DNA of 64,000 bases from Flavobacterium sp. (GCA_012837155.1 CP051546.1:2917699-2981698), one strand, 5' to 3'; positions 1-12,368 are shown, numbered from the stretch's first letter. Program-made: numbers and translations. Notes: a model not told the origin generated them from the letters alone.

Positions 1-213
1 ACGGCACTTTATGAACCCAATAAATAATGACAAATCCAATAAAGATATGAGCCAAATGTTTCAATAAATAACTTAATGTATTTCCTGTTCCGTGGTTCAA
101 ATAAGCCAAATTACTACTCGCACTAAAAACGGGCATAAACGAAAACAACGCTAATAAAGCCACGAATGACCATATTACTTTATCTCCTTTTAAATTGTTA
201 TTAGCTCTTTCAT
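1..213 (-). CDS. ftsW: FtsW, N-terminal part (runs off window)
   Basis: This is the start of the SEDS-family peptidoglycan polymerase of the divisome. The readable protein after the first residues contains SASSNLAYL and further hydrophobic segments, typical of flavobacterial FtsW. The ATG at 213-211 gives MKEL and then hits a stop; the conserved frame (NNLKGDKVIW) is one base out of step, so a single-base error near 195-205 is likely. It follows murD in the usual order of the division and cell-wall cluster. Only about 70 codons lie in the window, so nothing can be said about the catalytic aspartate. Confidence 0.85.
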
Positions 214-289
214 TCTATTTTGTTTAAAGTTTTTCTTGTTTATGGTTTAAGGTTGTTGCGCAACTTTAAACTTTAAATCTTAAACTTTT

Positions 290-1624
290 CTATAAATTCT
301 TAACCTCTTTTTTAAATTGATTGCCTCTGTCTTCATAGTTTTCGAACAAATCAAAACTAGCGCAAGCTGGCGATAGCAACACCGTATCTCCTTTTTCGGT
401 CAAGCGTTGCGCCATTTTTACCGCTGATTCCATGTTGTCAACTTCAAGGATGATGTCGATCACGTTGCCAAAAACATCGATAATTTTTTTATTATCGACC
501 CCCAAACAAATAATAGCCTTCACTTTTCGCGAACCAAAGGCATCAATTCATTGTAATCGTTTCCTTTATCGACACCGCCTACAATCCAAACTGTTGGTGT
601 GTTCATGCTATCTAAAGCAAAAAAAGTTGCATTTACGTTTGTCGCTTTAGAATCGTTGATGTATTGTACGTTTTGAATTTTTAACACCTTCTCTAAACGA
701 TGTTCTACTCCTTGAAAATTAGACAAACTTTCTCTAATTGTCGTATTTCTAATTTTCATCAACTTGCCACAGATGCAGCTGCCATCGCATTTTTCATGTT
801 GTGTTTTCCTTCTAGTGCAATGTATTCTGTCTCCATAATGAATTCTTCCTCGTTGATGCTATTTATTTCCATGTTTTTTTCTTTTATAAATGCTCCGTTT
901 TCAACTGTTTTTGTCAATGAAAAAGGAATTAATTGCGCTTTTGTTTTGTTGTTTTTTAGCCATTCGGCAATCGCTTCGTCATCGGCGTCATAAATGAGAA
1001 AATCCTCCTCAGTTTGATTCTTAGTGATTCTAAATTTTGATGCAATATATTTTTCATATTGGTAATCATATCGGTCTAAATGATCGGGACTAATATTTGT
1101 AATTATAGCAATATGAGGCTTGTAATTTATGATTCCGTCCAGCTGAAAACTACTGAGTTCTAATACATAAGAATCATACTTGTCTTCGGCAACTTGCCAA
1201 GCAAAACTCTTTCCTATATTCCCTCCCAAACCTACATTCAAACCTGCCGATTTTAGCAAATGATACGTAAGCATTGTTGTGGTTGTCTTGCCGTTGCTTC
1301 CTGTGATTCCGATAGTGATTGCGTTTGTAAAGGGAGCGGCAAATTCTATTTCTGAAATGACTGGAATTCCTTTTGCAAACAGCTTTTTTACTATTGGAGA
1401 TTTCTCTGGAATTCCTGGACTTTTCATTACCACATCGGCATTCAAAATTAAATCTTCAGTATGCTTTTCTTCTTCCCAAGCAATGCCATTAATGATAAGA
1501 ACTTCTTTGTAATTTTCTTTATTTTTCCAAAATCGGACACAAAAACAGCATACCCTTTTTTCTTTCCAAGGATTGCAGTGCCTACTCCGCTTTCTCCACC
1601 ACCTAATATTACTAATCTTTTCAT
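290..1624 (-). CDS. murD: UDP-N-acetylmuramoylalanine--D-glutamate ligase MurD (frame broken)
   Basis: MurD adds D-glutamate to UDP-MurNAc-L-Ala in the cytoplasm, using ATP. The N-terminus has the nucleotide-sugar binding motif LVILGGGESGVG. The ATP-binding loop GITGSNGKTTTT lies near residue 105, followed by SPDHLDRY, and NDSKATN near residue 323. The span is about 445 codons, the normal length for the family in Bacteroidetes. The reading frame shifts near 1500, 1446, 760 and 522. All shifts are in or beside short homopolymers and every conserved motif survives, so I read them as sequence errors. It sits 14 bases after mraY and before ftsW. Confidence 0.93.
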
Positions 1625-1638
1625 TTTTTTAATTGGTA

Positions 1639-2868
1639 TTATCGAAGTTTTAAAGTCACAATAGATAATATGGCGAGCATGATAGCAACAATCCAAAATC
1701 GGGTTACAATTTTACTTTCGTGGTATCCCTTTTTTTGATAATGATGATGCAAAGGCGCCATCAGAAAAATTCTTCGCCCTTCTCCAAAGCGTTTTTTGGT
1801 ATATTTAAAATACCCCACTTGCAATACCACCGAGAAATTTTCGACCAAAAATATTCCGCATAATAAAGGAATAAGCAATTCTTTTCGAACCGCAATTGCA
1901 AGAACCGCAATTACTCCGCCAATTGTTAAACTTCCTGTATCGCCCATAAATACGGTTGCAGGATACGAATTATACCAAAGAAACCCAATTAATGCCCCCA
2001 CAAAAGCAGCAATAAAAACGGTCATTTCTCCCGAACTTGGGATGTACATAATGTTTAAATAATTAGAAAAAATAATATTTCCCGAAACGAATGTAAAAAT
2101 TCCCAATGCCAAGACTGAAATCGCCGAGGTTCCCGCAGCTAATCCATCGATTCCGTCGGTTAAATTAGCCCCATTAGAAACGGCTGTGATGATAAAAATA
2201 ACAACTGGAATAAAAATCAACCAAGCCCAATTTTCGTATCCTTCGCCAGTCCACGCTAATACTTCTGCATAATCAAACTCATTATTTTTAAAAAAAGGAA
2301 TCGTGGTTGCCGTAGATTTTTCATAAACAGGTGCTTGTTTAATAACGTTTTCAGTTGTCGCTTTGAAAACATCGCTTTTCCCAGCATCCGTTTGTATGGT
2401 TACAGTAGGATTAAAATACAGAACAGAACCTACGATTAATCCCAAACCTACCTGCCCAAAAACCTTAAAAATCCCTTTTAACCCTTGCTTGTCTTTTTTG
2501 AAAATTTTGATATAATCATCAATAAATCCAATTGTTCCCATCCATAAAGTCGTAACAATCAATAAAACGATATAGATATTGTGCAACTTAGCAAAAAGAA
2601 TAACCGGAATTATAGTGGCAAAAATGATAATCAATCCCCCCATAGTTGGTGTTCCTGCTTTTTCATTTTGACCCGCTAAACCCAGTTCCCGAACTGTTTC
2701 GCCAATTTGTTGCTTACGCAAAAAGCTAACCACTCTTTTTCCGTATATAGTAGATAAAAGCAAGGAAAGCATAAATGCCAATGCCGATCTGAAAGTAATG
2801 TATTGAAACACTCCTGTTCCAGAAATATTCAATGTTTTGTTCAAATATTCAAATAAGTAGTATAACAT
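1639..2868 (-). CDS. mraY: Phospho-N-acetylmuramoyl-pentapeptide transferase MraY
   Basis: MraY is an integral membrane enzyme that moves phospho-MurNAc-pentapeptide from UDP to undecaprenyl phosphate, forming lipid I. The 409-residue frame is intact. It shows GTPTMGGL, the FIDDYIK aspartate pair, [15 protein letters not shown], the FMGDTGSL motif and the [12 protein letters not shown] histidine motif. There are about ten hydrophobic segments. A periplasmic-type insert of roughly 60 residues after LYFNPTV is longer than in proteobacterial MraY, as is usual in Bacteroidetes. It lies between murE (6-base gap) and murD (14-base gap), so it is clearly one transcription unit with them. Confidence 0.97.
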   Translation of the reverse strand: MLYYLFEYLNKTLNISGTGVFQYITFRSALAFMLSLLLSTIYGKRVVSFLRKQQIGETVRELGLAGQNEKAGTPTMGGLIIIFATIIPVILFAKLHNIYIVLLIVTTLWMGTIGFIDDYIKIFKKDKQGLKGIFKVFGQVGLGLIVGSVLYFNPTVTIQTDAGKSDVFKATTENVIKQAPVYEKSTATTIPFFKNNEFDYAEVLAWTGEGYENWAWLIFIPVVIFIITAVSNGANLTDGIDGLAAGTSAISVLALGIFTFVSGNIIFSNYLNIMYIPSSGEMTVFIAAFVGALIGFLWYNSYPATVFMGDTGSLTIGGVIAVLAIAVRKELLIPLLCGIFLVENFSVVLQVGYFKYTKKRFGEGRRIFLMAPLHHHYQKKGYHESKIVTRFWIVAIMLAILSIVTLKLR

Positions 2869-2874
2869 ATATTT

Positions 2875-4337
2875 CTATTTATTGAGTTGTTCTAAAATTT
2901 CTTTTACTGTTTTCATATCATCAAAATCGTGGCGAACACCTTGAATTTCCTGATATGTTTCGTGTCCTTTCCCTGCAATTAGAATAATATCATTGGGATG
3001 AGCGAGTTGACAAGCAGTTTTTATCGCCTGCTTTCTATCTGTAATCGATAATGATTTTTTATAATTTTGAGCAGCAATACCTTGTTCCATTTCTTGTATA
3101 ATACTATCTGGATTTTCATTTCTTGGATTATCCGATGTCAATATAACTTTATTACTCAGCTCTGCGGCAATACTTGCCATTATGGGTCGTTTTGTTTTAT
3201 CTCTATTCCCGCCACACCCTACTACCGTTATTAATTGCTCATTTTTAGTACGAATATCATTAATTGTTTTTAGCACATTTTCTAATGCATCGGGGGGTGT
3301 GTGCATAATCAACAATTGCGGTAATATTCGAACTCGAAACTATAAATTGAAAACGACCTGAAACACTTTCTAATTCAGATAATAGTCGCAAAACTTCTAA
3401 CGATTCTAATCCTAATTCGACTGCGGTTCCATAAATTGCCAATAAATTATACGCATTAAAAGTTCCTATGAGTTTTACCCAAACTTCATTTCCGTTTATT
3501 TTAGCAACAATCCCGATAATTGATTTTCGAGAATTTGCACTTTATAATCGGAGTACGATTTTAGGGCATACGTCAGTTTTTTGGCTGCGGTATTTTGCAA
3601 CATCACTTGCCCATTTTTGTCATCAATATTTGATAATGCAAAAGCTGTTTTGGACAAATTATCGAAAAAATATTTTTTCACATCGCGATATTCAGCAAAA
3701 GTGGGATGATAATCTAAATGATCATGTGACAAATTGGTAAAAACACCTCCTGCAAAATGCAACCCTTCGGTACGTTTTTGATGAATTCCGTGCGAACTCA
3801 CTTCCATAAAACAATAGGCAACCCCTGCATCACCCATTTCTTTCAGATAATGATTTATCGTTATTGAATCGGGTGTGGTATGGGTGGCTTTGTATTCTAT
3901 GTCGTCGACCAAGATTTTTACCGTAGATAACAATCCTACTTTAAAACCTGCTTTTTTGACAATTGATATAATAATGAGGCTACTGTCGTTTTGCCATTTG
4001 TGCCCGTAATACCCACCAATTTTAAGTTTTGAGATGGATTCCCAAAATAATTCGCAGCCATATAAGCCAATGCTTTATTGGTGTCTTTTACCTGAATATA
4101 AGTAACTCCCTTTGTAATCACTTCGGGAAAAGTATCACATACAACTGCAATTGCACCTTGCAAAATGGCTTTTTCAATATAGTCATGACCGTTTGAAATC
4201 GTGCCACGAATAGCCACAAAAACATCGTTTGATTCAATATTTCTGGAGTCAAAATCCATTTTATTGATCGCAATATCTGTTGAACCCATTACGGCTTCAA
4301 TAGCGACTTTATACATTATTTCTTTTAAAATAATCAC
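2875..4337 (-). CDS. murE: UDP-MurNAc-tripeptide synthetase MurE, meso-DAP type (frame broken)
   Basis: MurE adds the third amino acid of the peptidoglycan stem peptide. Visible motifs are [30 protein letters not shown], the [10 protein letters not shown] segment and SDNPRNENP. The DNPR sequence is the signature of enzymes that use meso-diaminopimelate rather than lysine. The start is a GTG at 4337-4335 that overlaps the ftsI stop (GTGA), giving translational coupling. The span is about 487 codons, a normal length. Frame shifts near 3934, 3470 and 3300 are probably sequence errors, because each side continues the same family alignment. Confidence 0.94.
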
Positions 4338-6338
4338 GATAATTCTAGTGTTATTATTGTATTTTTATCTAAACGCTCTCCCGCATGTATGGATTGTGAC
4401 TTTACTTTTCCAATGCCAATGACTTTTACTTTTACCCCAAGATTTCCAAATAACGAAACGGCATCCATGCCAGGCATTCCTTTGACGTTGGGAACTATTG
4501 AATTTTGCTGTTTTTGTGATTTTACAAAATAAGCATCATAATTAGCTTCTTGTTTCTGAATTTTTCTACTGATGTTTTTTATCTCGTTTGTCGAAGGAGT
4601 ATCGGTAAAAATCTTTTGCGCAATTCGTTTAAAAACGGGCCCTGCCACATCGGCACCATAATAATTATTGTGTGCCGTGCTTGGCTTGTGAACCACTACG
4701 ATACAAGAATATTTTGGGTTTTCGGCAGGAAAATAACCCACAAATGAGGAAGCATAATATTTATCCGAACCTCCGTTTTTTGAATAATTTACCTGTGCCG
4801 TTCCTGTTTTTCCTGCCATCGAAAAATCTTTGGAGTACAATTTAGACCCTGTCCCTTTTTTGACCACATTTAATAGTACCGCTTTCAATTTCAAAATAGT
4901 CTCTTGCGAACATACTTTTGGGTTAATGACTTCCTTATCGTATTTTTTATGGTTCTGTTCCACTCTTTTATTTCCGAAACAAACTGTGGTTTTACCATTT
5001 CTCCATTATTGGCAACAGCATTATAAAAAGTTAATGTTTGCAAAGGCGTTATAGAAACACCATAGCCAAATGCCATCCAAGGAAGCGAAAGATTAGACCA
5101 ATTTTTAGCCTTTGGTTGCGGAACATAAGGAATTCCTTCTCCTTTGATCGAAAGTCCTAAAGGCTTATTTAATCCATATTTATTAATATGATTGACAAAT
5201 TGCGAAGGTGTATTTTTGTAATTATTATAAACCGCCTGAACCATTACCGTATTCGAAGACACCTCAAACCCACGCGCCAAACTTATTTTGCCATATCCTC
5301 CTTCATGAGAATCTCTCACATGTTTTCCGGAATAAGTAACCACTCCACCATGCGTATCGAAAACAGCACTTGTATCAATTTTTTTATCTTCGAGCAAATT
5401 CATCAAATCGACCAATTTATAGGTCGAACCCGGCTCGTGTGCTTCGGCAACCGCATAATTTGTAGTTTCGAAATACGTGCCATTTGCCGCCCTTCCTAAA
5501 TTTGAAATCGCTTTTATTTTTCCTGTTTTCGTTTCCATAACCACCACACAACCGTGGTCTGCCTGATATTCTTCTAATTGTTTTAGCAAAGCATGGTGGG
5601 CAATATCCTGAATAAAAACATCGATAGTCGAAATCACATCATAACCATCCTGAGGATCAATCTCATTTACATCTCGAATAGGTTTCCACTGTCCTTTTGA
5701 GATTTTCTGTTTTAAAATTCTACCATCTTTTCCGTTAAGGTATTTTCTAAAAGCCCATTCAATTCCTTTTCCGCTAGATGCTCCAGTTGGAGTTTCTTTT
5801 TCGTAACCAATGGTACGCTGTGCAATTTCGCCAATTGGACGTTCTCTTACCGTTTCTTGTTCGACGATAATTCCTCCTTTATAAGCACCTAAATTGAATA
5901 ATGGAAATCCTTTTATCTTCACAAATTCGGTATAACTTAATTTACGTGCAATAAAAAAATATCTGTTTTTGTTGGCTCTTGCTTTTCGCAATTCATTCAA
6001 ATAAAAACCACTTGGTTTCCCTAAAAGGAAAGCTAGCGAGTCAGAAAGTGATTTTACATTTTTTTCGAATGCTTCTGCTTTTGGAGCAACGGCATCAAAA
6101 CGGATTTCGTAATTAGGAATCGAAGTAGCTAATAAACTGCCGTCAGCAGAATAGATATTTCCTTTATTAGCAGGGATTACAAAATTTTGACTGTTCTTTC
6201 TTTGGCTAATTTCCGATAATAATCCCCTTCATCCCATTGAATATTTGTCAATTTCACAGCGATAGCGATTGCTACCAAAAAGATAGCAAAAGCTACTAGA
6301 TAAATTCTATAAGATATATGTTTATCTTCTACTGCCAT
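4334..6338 (-). CDS. ftsI: Division transpeptidase FtsI (PBP3) with PASTA-like tail (frame broken)
   Basis: FtsI is the septal peptidoglycan transpeptidase, anchored by one N-terminal membrane helix (ISYRIYLVAFAIFLVAIAIA). The transpeptidase motifs are PGSTYKL (SxxK), SSNT (SxN) and AGKTGTAQ (KTG). A C-terminal PASTA-like segment starts at IVPNVKGMPG. The ATG at 6338-6336 (MAVEDKH) overlaps the end of ftsL by ten bases. The span is about 668 codons. Frame breaks occur near 6200, 6000 and 4950. The order ftsL-ftsI-murE is the standard one. Confidence 0.93.
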
Positions 6339-6675
6339 ATTTTTTTGAAAAAACTTTTTTCTTCTGCTTTTTTAACGGTTATTTTTACTGGCGGAACTGT
6401 CGACGGAAAAATTTGTCTTTCCTCCATTTTGCTCGAAACAGTCGACTCCATTTTAATTTCATCAATTCCGAACGTCTATCTACAAATTCTGAACGCAATT
6501 CTTTTACTTGATTTGTCAATTCCGTAATCTTGAATACTTTTTGCTCAAATCGCTGCGTATTAGCAATCATAATTATAGCGAGAACAATCAAAAAAACGAT
6601 AAAACGCCAGTTTTTTAAGGGCATCATCGTCAATAAGAAACCGCGCTTTCAATATGTTGTAACCCCGTTTTTCAT
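6329..6675 (-). CDS. ftsL: FtsL-like division protein (frame broken)
   Basis: This is a small bitopic membrane protein of the divisome. Reading across two breaks gives a short cytoplasmic segment (ILKARFLIDDDALKNW), one transmembrane helix (RFIVFLIVLAIIMIANT) and a coiled-coil-like periplasmic part (ITELTNQVKELRSEFVDRRS). It ends FFKKIWQ and overlaps the ftsI start. The ATG at 6675-6673 begins MKNGV; the frame then slips at a TT run and again at an A run near 6613. The call rests on position between rsmH and ftsI and on topology, because FtsL sequences are poorly conserved. Confidence 0.8.
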
Positions 6676-6779
6676 TTGTTTTTCCCCTGATTTTCCTCTA
6701 AACAAAGAGCAAGCTGAGATATTTAAAAAGTTATTATTTATTTTCTTTGATTCTCTTTATTAGAGCGATAAAACTGCAA

Positions 6780-7658
<879 letters not shown>

Positions 7659-7672
<14 letters not shown>

Positions 7673-8131
7673 TGTCGTCGTTATTTATATTTCCCATTAC
7701 TTCTTCGGCAAGGTCTGCAAAATCAACATCCTCTCCACTTATTGATTTTTCGTACAACTCTTTGTCCCAAATTTCGACTATATTAACCGCCGAGGAGAAC
7801 ACAACCTCTTTCGAAATACTGGCAAAATTTACCAAATCCTTTGGCACCAATACTCTTCCTAAAGCATCCATCTCAACTACTTTTACTCCAGCAGTAAACC
7901 GACGAATAAAGTCATTATTTTTCTTTACAAATCGGTTGAGTTTATTAATTTTTGCATCATTAAATCCCATTCTTCCATTGGATACAACTCTAAGCAGGAT
8001 TGAAAAACAGAACGCTTCAAAACAAATCCGCTTTGAAGTGACGAAACCAATTGCTTTTTTAAAGGAGCAGGCAAGAGCAGCCTTCCTTTAGCATCGACTT
8101 TACATTCGTATGTTCCGACAATTGTATTCAA
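7659..8131 (-). CDS. mraZ: MraZ transcriptional regulator (frame broken once)
   Basis: MraZ is an AbrB-like DNA-binding protein that opens the mra (division and cell-wall) operon and in known cases represses it. It has the two tandem SpoVT-AbrB half motifs of the family: YECKVDAKGRLLLPAPLKKQL at the N-terminus and VEMDALGRVLVPKDLVNFA in the second half. The span is about 157 codons, the normal length. One frame break near 7950 lies in an AT-rich run. The upstream region carries four spaced GTGGTA repeats (8174-8220) that look like its own operator. Confidence 0.93.
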
Positions 8132-8155
8132 GATAAAATTTTAAATGATGTAGAG

Positions 8156-8220
8156 CAAAAATATAAAAATTATTACCACAATTTACCACAAAATACCACT
8201 TTGTTAATAAGTTTTACCAC
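8156..8220 (-). promoter_or_regulatory. mraZ promoter with MraZ-type direct-repeat operator
   Basis: Read on the minus strand, GTGGTA occurs four times: at 8220-8215, 8199-8194, 8189-8184 and 8179-8174. The last three repeat every 10 bases and the first is 21 bases away, so all four fall on one face of the helix. Known MraZ operators are TGG-containing direct repeats with a 10-base period. A TATTTTTG box at 8163-8156, matching the Bacteroidetes -7 consensus TAnnTTTG, follows at once. Binding would cover the promoter, consistent with autorepression. This is inference from pattern and position. Confidence 0.72.
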
Positions 8221-8380
8221 TTTTAAAGAAGAAACCTTAGTTTATAGTCAATCAGACGATTAGGTATTTTTACCTTTTTGTTAAGAACTGTCATATTATA
8301 AAAATTTTACAGGAACAAAAGTCATTTTAACGCGTTTACAAACTGTTCTTAGACCGAACAAAAATGAATATTCACGAAGT

Positions 8381-8511
8381 AAGTAAGTCGAAAGTTTTAA
8401 TATTATAAAGTCAAACGAATGAATAGTGATAAAATCTAATTTATAACCAAAGACCTATATCCTTTTATCAAATTTCAAAATGCGACATTATACCATAACT
8501 CCACTTACAAC
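8381..8511 (+). repeat. Dispersed ~130-bp intergenic repeat, copy A
   Basis: This copy shares a long AT-rich core with 60661-60784 (same strand) and 63750-63882 (opposite strand). The shared landmarks are AAGTCGAAAGTTTTAAT, AAAGTCAAACGAATGAATAG, TGATAAAATCTA and AAAATGCGACATTAT. In the other two copies the outer ends are inverted repeats of each other; here they are weaker (AAGTAAGT with CACTTAC). It contains no open reading frame. The rest of 8221-8634 holds nothing else I can recognise apart from the promoter box at 8598. Confidence 0.8.
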
Positions 8512-8597
8512 CTTATCTCATTTAGCACTATCTTTCAGAAAAAAAGAAATTTATTTTAATTTTTGATTTCAAAAATTCTTTTTTGCCTATTAAATTC

Positions 8598-8605
8598 TAT
8601 ATTTG
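8598..8605 (+). promoter_or_regulatory. -7 type promoter box upstream of the hydrolase
   Basis: TATATTTG matches the Bacteroidetes TAnnTTTG -7 box and lies 30 bases before the hydrolase ATG. The nearest upstream TTG is only 12 bases away, so no well-spaced -33 element is seen. Confidence 0.45.
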
Positions 8606-8634
8606 TGAAAATTGAAAATTCGCAATAATAAAGT

Positions 8635-9407
8635 ATGGAAAAATACTACAAAAAAGAAGGTAAGTACAGCTATTATGAAGCTGGAGAAGGAACTCCAATT
8701 GTTGTTCTACATGGATTAATGGGAGGATTGAGCAATTTTGACGCCGTGGCCAGTTACTTTTCCGAAAAAGGATACAAAATAATCATACCGAATTTACCCA
8801 TCTACACCCAAAGTATTTTGAAAACCAATGTGAAAAGTTTTGCGAAATACGTCAAAGATTTTATCACTTTCAAAGGATTTGAAAGAGTCATTCTTTTAGG
8901 AAATTCTCTTGGAGGTCATATTGCATTATATCATACAAAAATGTATCCCGAAAAAGTGGCAGGACTTGTATTAACAGGAAGTTCAGGGCTTTATGAAAGC
9001 GCCATGGGCGATAGCTACCCAAAAAGAGGGGATTATGAATACATCAAGAAAAAAGCAGAAGCTGTTTTTTATGATCCGAAAATGGCAACAAAAGAACTTG
9101 TCGACGAAGTTTACGCATCAGTAAACGACAGAATCAAACTGATAAAAACTTTAACCATAGCCAAAAGTGCCATTCGGCATAATATGGCAAAAGACTTGCC
9201 TAAATGCATGTTCAAACCTGTATTATCTGGGGCAAAAATGACCTTGTTACGCCTCCAGACGTAGCAAAAGAATTCAATAAATTATTGCCTAATTCAACCT
9301 TATATTGGATTGACGAATGTGGTCATGCTGCAATGATGGAACATCCGAAGGAATTTAATCGCCTGCTAGAAGTATGGCTAAAAGAAACCCATTTGAATGC
9401 GCATTAG
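8635..9407 (+). CDS. Alpha/beta hydrolase (frame broken once)
   Basis: This is a cytoplasmic alpha/beta-hydrolase-fold enzyme of about 257 residues. It shows the oxyanion motif VVLHGLMGG, the nucleophile elbow LLGNSLGGH (Ser in GNSLG), the acid-strand region [12 protein letters not shown] and the catalytic histidine in [12 protein letters not shown]. The substrate cannot be told. The frame slips at an A run near 9200, where LPK should continue as [10 protein letters not shown]. Next to it on the same strand is engB, an arrangement common in Flavobacteria. Confidence 0.88.
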
Positions 9408-9433
9408 CGTTCAAAAGAATTCACAAAACAATC

Positions 9434-10077
9434 ATGAAAATTAATACCGCCGAATTTATTGTCAGCAACTCTGAGGTCGAAAAATGCCCAAAAGACTTTT
9501 TGCCTGAATACGCTTTTATTGGTCGATCCAATGTTGGGAAATCCTCTTTGATTAATATGCTGACCAACCATAAAAATTTGGCAAAAACCTCTGGAAGACC
9601 TGGAAAAACGCAACTAATAAATCATTTTTGATTAACAACAACTGGTTTCTTGTTGATTTACCTGGCTATGGGTATGCAAAAGTTTCCAAGAAAACCAAAT
9701 CGGTTTTTCAACAATTTATTACTGATTATTTCGAAACAAGACAGCAACTGGTTTGCGCCTTTGTTTTGATAGACATTCGCCACGAAGCGCAAAATATCGA
9801 CATTGAATTTATGGCGTATATGGGCGAAAGTGAAATTCCCTTTTGCATTATTTTTACCAAAGCTGACAAGATTAGCAAAGTAAAAATTAATGCTCATATT
9901 GCAGCCTACAAAAAAAAGATGTTTGCCAATAACTGGGCCGAAATGCCCCAATATTTTGTAACCTCAGCGACAGAATCTACCGGAAAAGAAGAACTCTTGC
10001 ATTATATTGACGAAGTAAACCAAGAGGTTTTAAGAATAATTCTGGGTTTTAATGCGAATCAAGGGTTAAAATATTAG
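9434..10077 (+). CDS. engB: Ribosome biogenesis GTPase EngB/YsxC (frame broken; tail altered by IS)
   Basis: EngB is a small GTPase needed for large-subunit ribosome assembly. The G1 loop is [13 protein letters not shown]3 is [10 protein letters not shown]4 is FTKADK and G5 is [11 protein letters not shown]. The frame slips at a T run near 9630 (LINHF then INNNWF). The natural C-terminus appears to have been RIILGFN followed by stop. An IS982-like element inserted just before that stop, so the present frame reads seven residues into the element (ANQGLKY). The GTPase domain is untouched, so function is probably kept. Confidence 0.92.
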
Positions 10078-11080
10078 TCCAATAAAAGCGGCAGCAATTT
10101 TTCCAAATAGATGAACCAGTAACCCCTTGCTAGACCTAACTTTACTTGCTTTTTGAATATCAGTTTTAAACAATCAACCAATTAAAAAGAGATTCTATGG
10201 GCTGTCTAACTCTTGATACTGCTTTGGAAAATAAATCATCGGCTGCTTTATCCCAGTTTTTTATTTGTTGACATTGTCCTTTGATTGCTTTAACTGGTGT
10301 AATCATAATTGAATTTTCTCTTGTTCTAATTCAGAAAAAAAATCCTCGTTAATGTATATTTTATCTCCAAAGAATTTTCTGTTTGTTTTTTCTGACCACG
10401 CTTCTTTGAAAACCGTTAAATCATTGACAGATGCAGGTGTTATTTGAATTTCTTCAGGAAAAGGAATTTTATTTTCTCGTCTAAAAGCTAATGCATGAAG
10501 CTTCACTCCATAATAATACATGCTTTTTGTAGAACAATACCCTTTATCGGTCAAGTCTTTTGCTACCTTTCCATTTCGTTTACCAGAGCAAGTGATTATT
10601 GGCATCGAATCCAGTAAACTTTGATCAGTTAAGCAATCCCAAGGTAAAAAGTCTTCAAATAATGAAGCTGAAAAACGTCGAAAAGCTTCTGATAATTGAT
10701 TAAGACGATTAGAAAAACCAGCATATGAGCCAAGTCTTGGAAACCAATCATGTAAATAATCACAAGCATATTTATGAATTTGTTTGATGCTAAAACGTTG
10801 TTCTTCTTGAACTGTGAATAGGTATATGGTCATAATTTCTTGATCTGTTAAATCTTGTTTATGGTTGTTGCTGAAACGTTCGCAAGTGTATTTTAAATCT
10901 TTTTCAAATCTGTCACAGATTATGGAATATATTTTTACTAATTTTAGGGCTTTAAGCTGATTAATCATATATTTAAACGTGCGTTAGATACACTATAAAT
11001 ATACTGATTATCAGCTTATTATTCTAATTTTTACAAAGAAATTTCTTTCTTTTTTAATGTTTTTCAACCCTTGATTCGCA
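10053..11080. mobile_element. IS982-like insertion sequence (about 1.03 kb)
   Basis: The left end TGCGAATCAAGGGTT at 10053 is matched by AACCCTTGATTCGCA ending at 11080, an inverted repeat of about 15 bases. Flanks are TTTTAA (10047-10052) and TTTTTAA (11081-11087), a probable 6-7 base target duplication with one T-run difference. It carries one transposase on the minus strand and sits at the 3' end of engB. Confidence 0.8.
10066..10968 (-). CDS. DDE transposase, IS982-like (frame broken twice)
   Basis: The intact part (10303-10968) has the N-terminal LTDQEIMTIYLF segment and the catalytic-core stretch SLLDSMPIITCSGKRNGK, then YYYGVKLHALAFRR, a pattern seen in IS982-type enzymes. The C-terminal part continues in two other frames (IKGQCQQIKNWDKAADDLFS and RVRQPIESLFNWL, then KASKVRSSKGLLVHLFGKI). 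The whole spans about 300 codons. Breaks near 10305 and 10150 may be errors or real decay. Family assignment is from recognition of the core, not a search. Confidence 0.75.
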
Positions 11081-11116
11081 TTTTTAATTAAAAAACAGCC
11101 ACTCCCCCAAATTTAT

Positions 11117-12368
11117 CAGGTCAAACGCATTAAAAGTTGAACAAAGATAAAAGATAATGATTATCCCAACCTGCTATTTTACGTTTTCTTCTGACGCTCT
11201 TCTTTACAGGACTAATTGTTTCATTGAGCAGTATTTTTAATGATAATTTCAAGACTGACGAAAAATTTTGTGCCGCGTTTTTATGTCTTTTTCTACTCTT
11301 ATCTTCTCCAAAGGAAACGTCTAAATGCCAATGTAAATTGTTTTCAATTTTCCAATGTGAACGAACAGCATCCGCTATTTTCTTGGCATCACAAGGTAAA
11401 CTTGTTATATAAAACCGAGTTGATTTCTGTGTTTTACCAGTTGATTTTATAAACCTTTCACTTTCTATTTTTGCAATAGATTGTAATGAATTCCATTTAG
11501 TTGGATTTAATAAATGACTCAAATCATCCATCACAGTACAAGTCCTTTTTTCTACCCTTCCGCTACCAACTTCCTCGGTTATATAAATTTTTGATTTGTC
11601 TTTTGAGGGAATCAAAAAAGCACTTTCAATATCTTGATATAATTCTTTTGGTTTCTTTTACCGCCAAAATATAATCTGCCTTTGTTCAATAATCACTTCT
11701 GCTATATCTGTTTGACAACCCATTGCATCTATGGTAATAATAGCATTTTCAAGGTCTAACACTTTTAAAAGTTCTGGGATTGCCGTAATTTCATTTGATT
11801 TCTCTTCTGTTTTAATTTGACCTAAAAAGATTTCGTTTTCTGTAGAAAAAGCACTTACCAAATGAATGGCAGACTTCAATCCAGATTGCTTAGAACCTCG
11901 AACTGTTTTGCCGTCAATTGCCACGACACCCTTGTAATGGTTAGATATTGATTTAATCCAAGACACGAAATGTTCTTCGAAAAAAGAGGGTTTTAGCAAA
12001 GAGAAAAAACGATTAAACGTGTCGTGAGAAGGAATCCCGTTTTCTAAATCTAAGATAGTTTCCAAAAACTCACGCTTAACAATGCCGTAATCTTCATTTC
12101 TTCCCAAGTTTCTGCCCCGCATATGACGGCAAGTATGGTTATGAAAACAATATTTTCCGAAGGGTGTAATTTTTTTCTGTTCAATCTAAAGTCTGGAATA
12201 GTTTGAGCAAATATAAACAATTTGTTTTTTAATTTCATATTAAGCATCTGATTATCAGATAAATATACAAAATTTAATTTGCTAAAACAAATTTAATTCG
12301 TTGTATTTCAGATGGTTATATTAAAAAAATCATTTTAAAATTTAATGGTTTTTAATGCGTTTGACCTG
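11117..12368. mobile_element. ISAs1-family insertion sequence, copy 1
   Basis: Terminal inverted repeats are CAGGTCAAACGCATTAAAA at 11117 and its complement ending at 12368. The flanking 9-base direct repeat CAAATTTAT (11108-11116 and 12369-12377) is a clean target duplication. The element is almost identical to 55921-57177. Comparison shows four single-base losses in homopolymers here and one gain in the other copy; corrected, both would be 1256 bases. The right-hand duplication includes the ATG region of the next gene. Confidence 0.93.
11130..12238 (-). CDS. ISAs1-family DDE transposase (frame broken by homopolymer errors)
   Basis: The protein starts MKLKNKLFIFAQTIPDFRLN at 12238, with family motifs HPSENIVFITILAVICGAETWEE (residues seen in part), VAIDGKTVRGS, EKSNEITAIPELL, TIDAMGCQTDIA and SHWKIENNLHWHLDV. 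The corrected length is about 370 residues, usual for ISAs1. In this copy the frame breaks near 12085, 11690, 11659 and 11650; the second copy has a full base at each of these sites. Confidence 0.9.
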
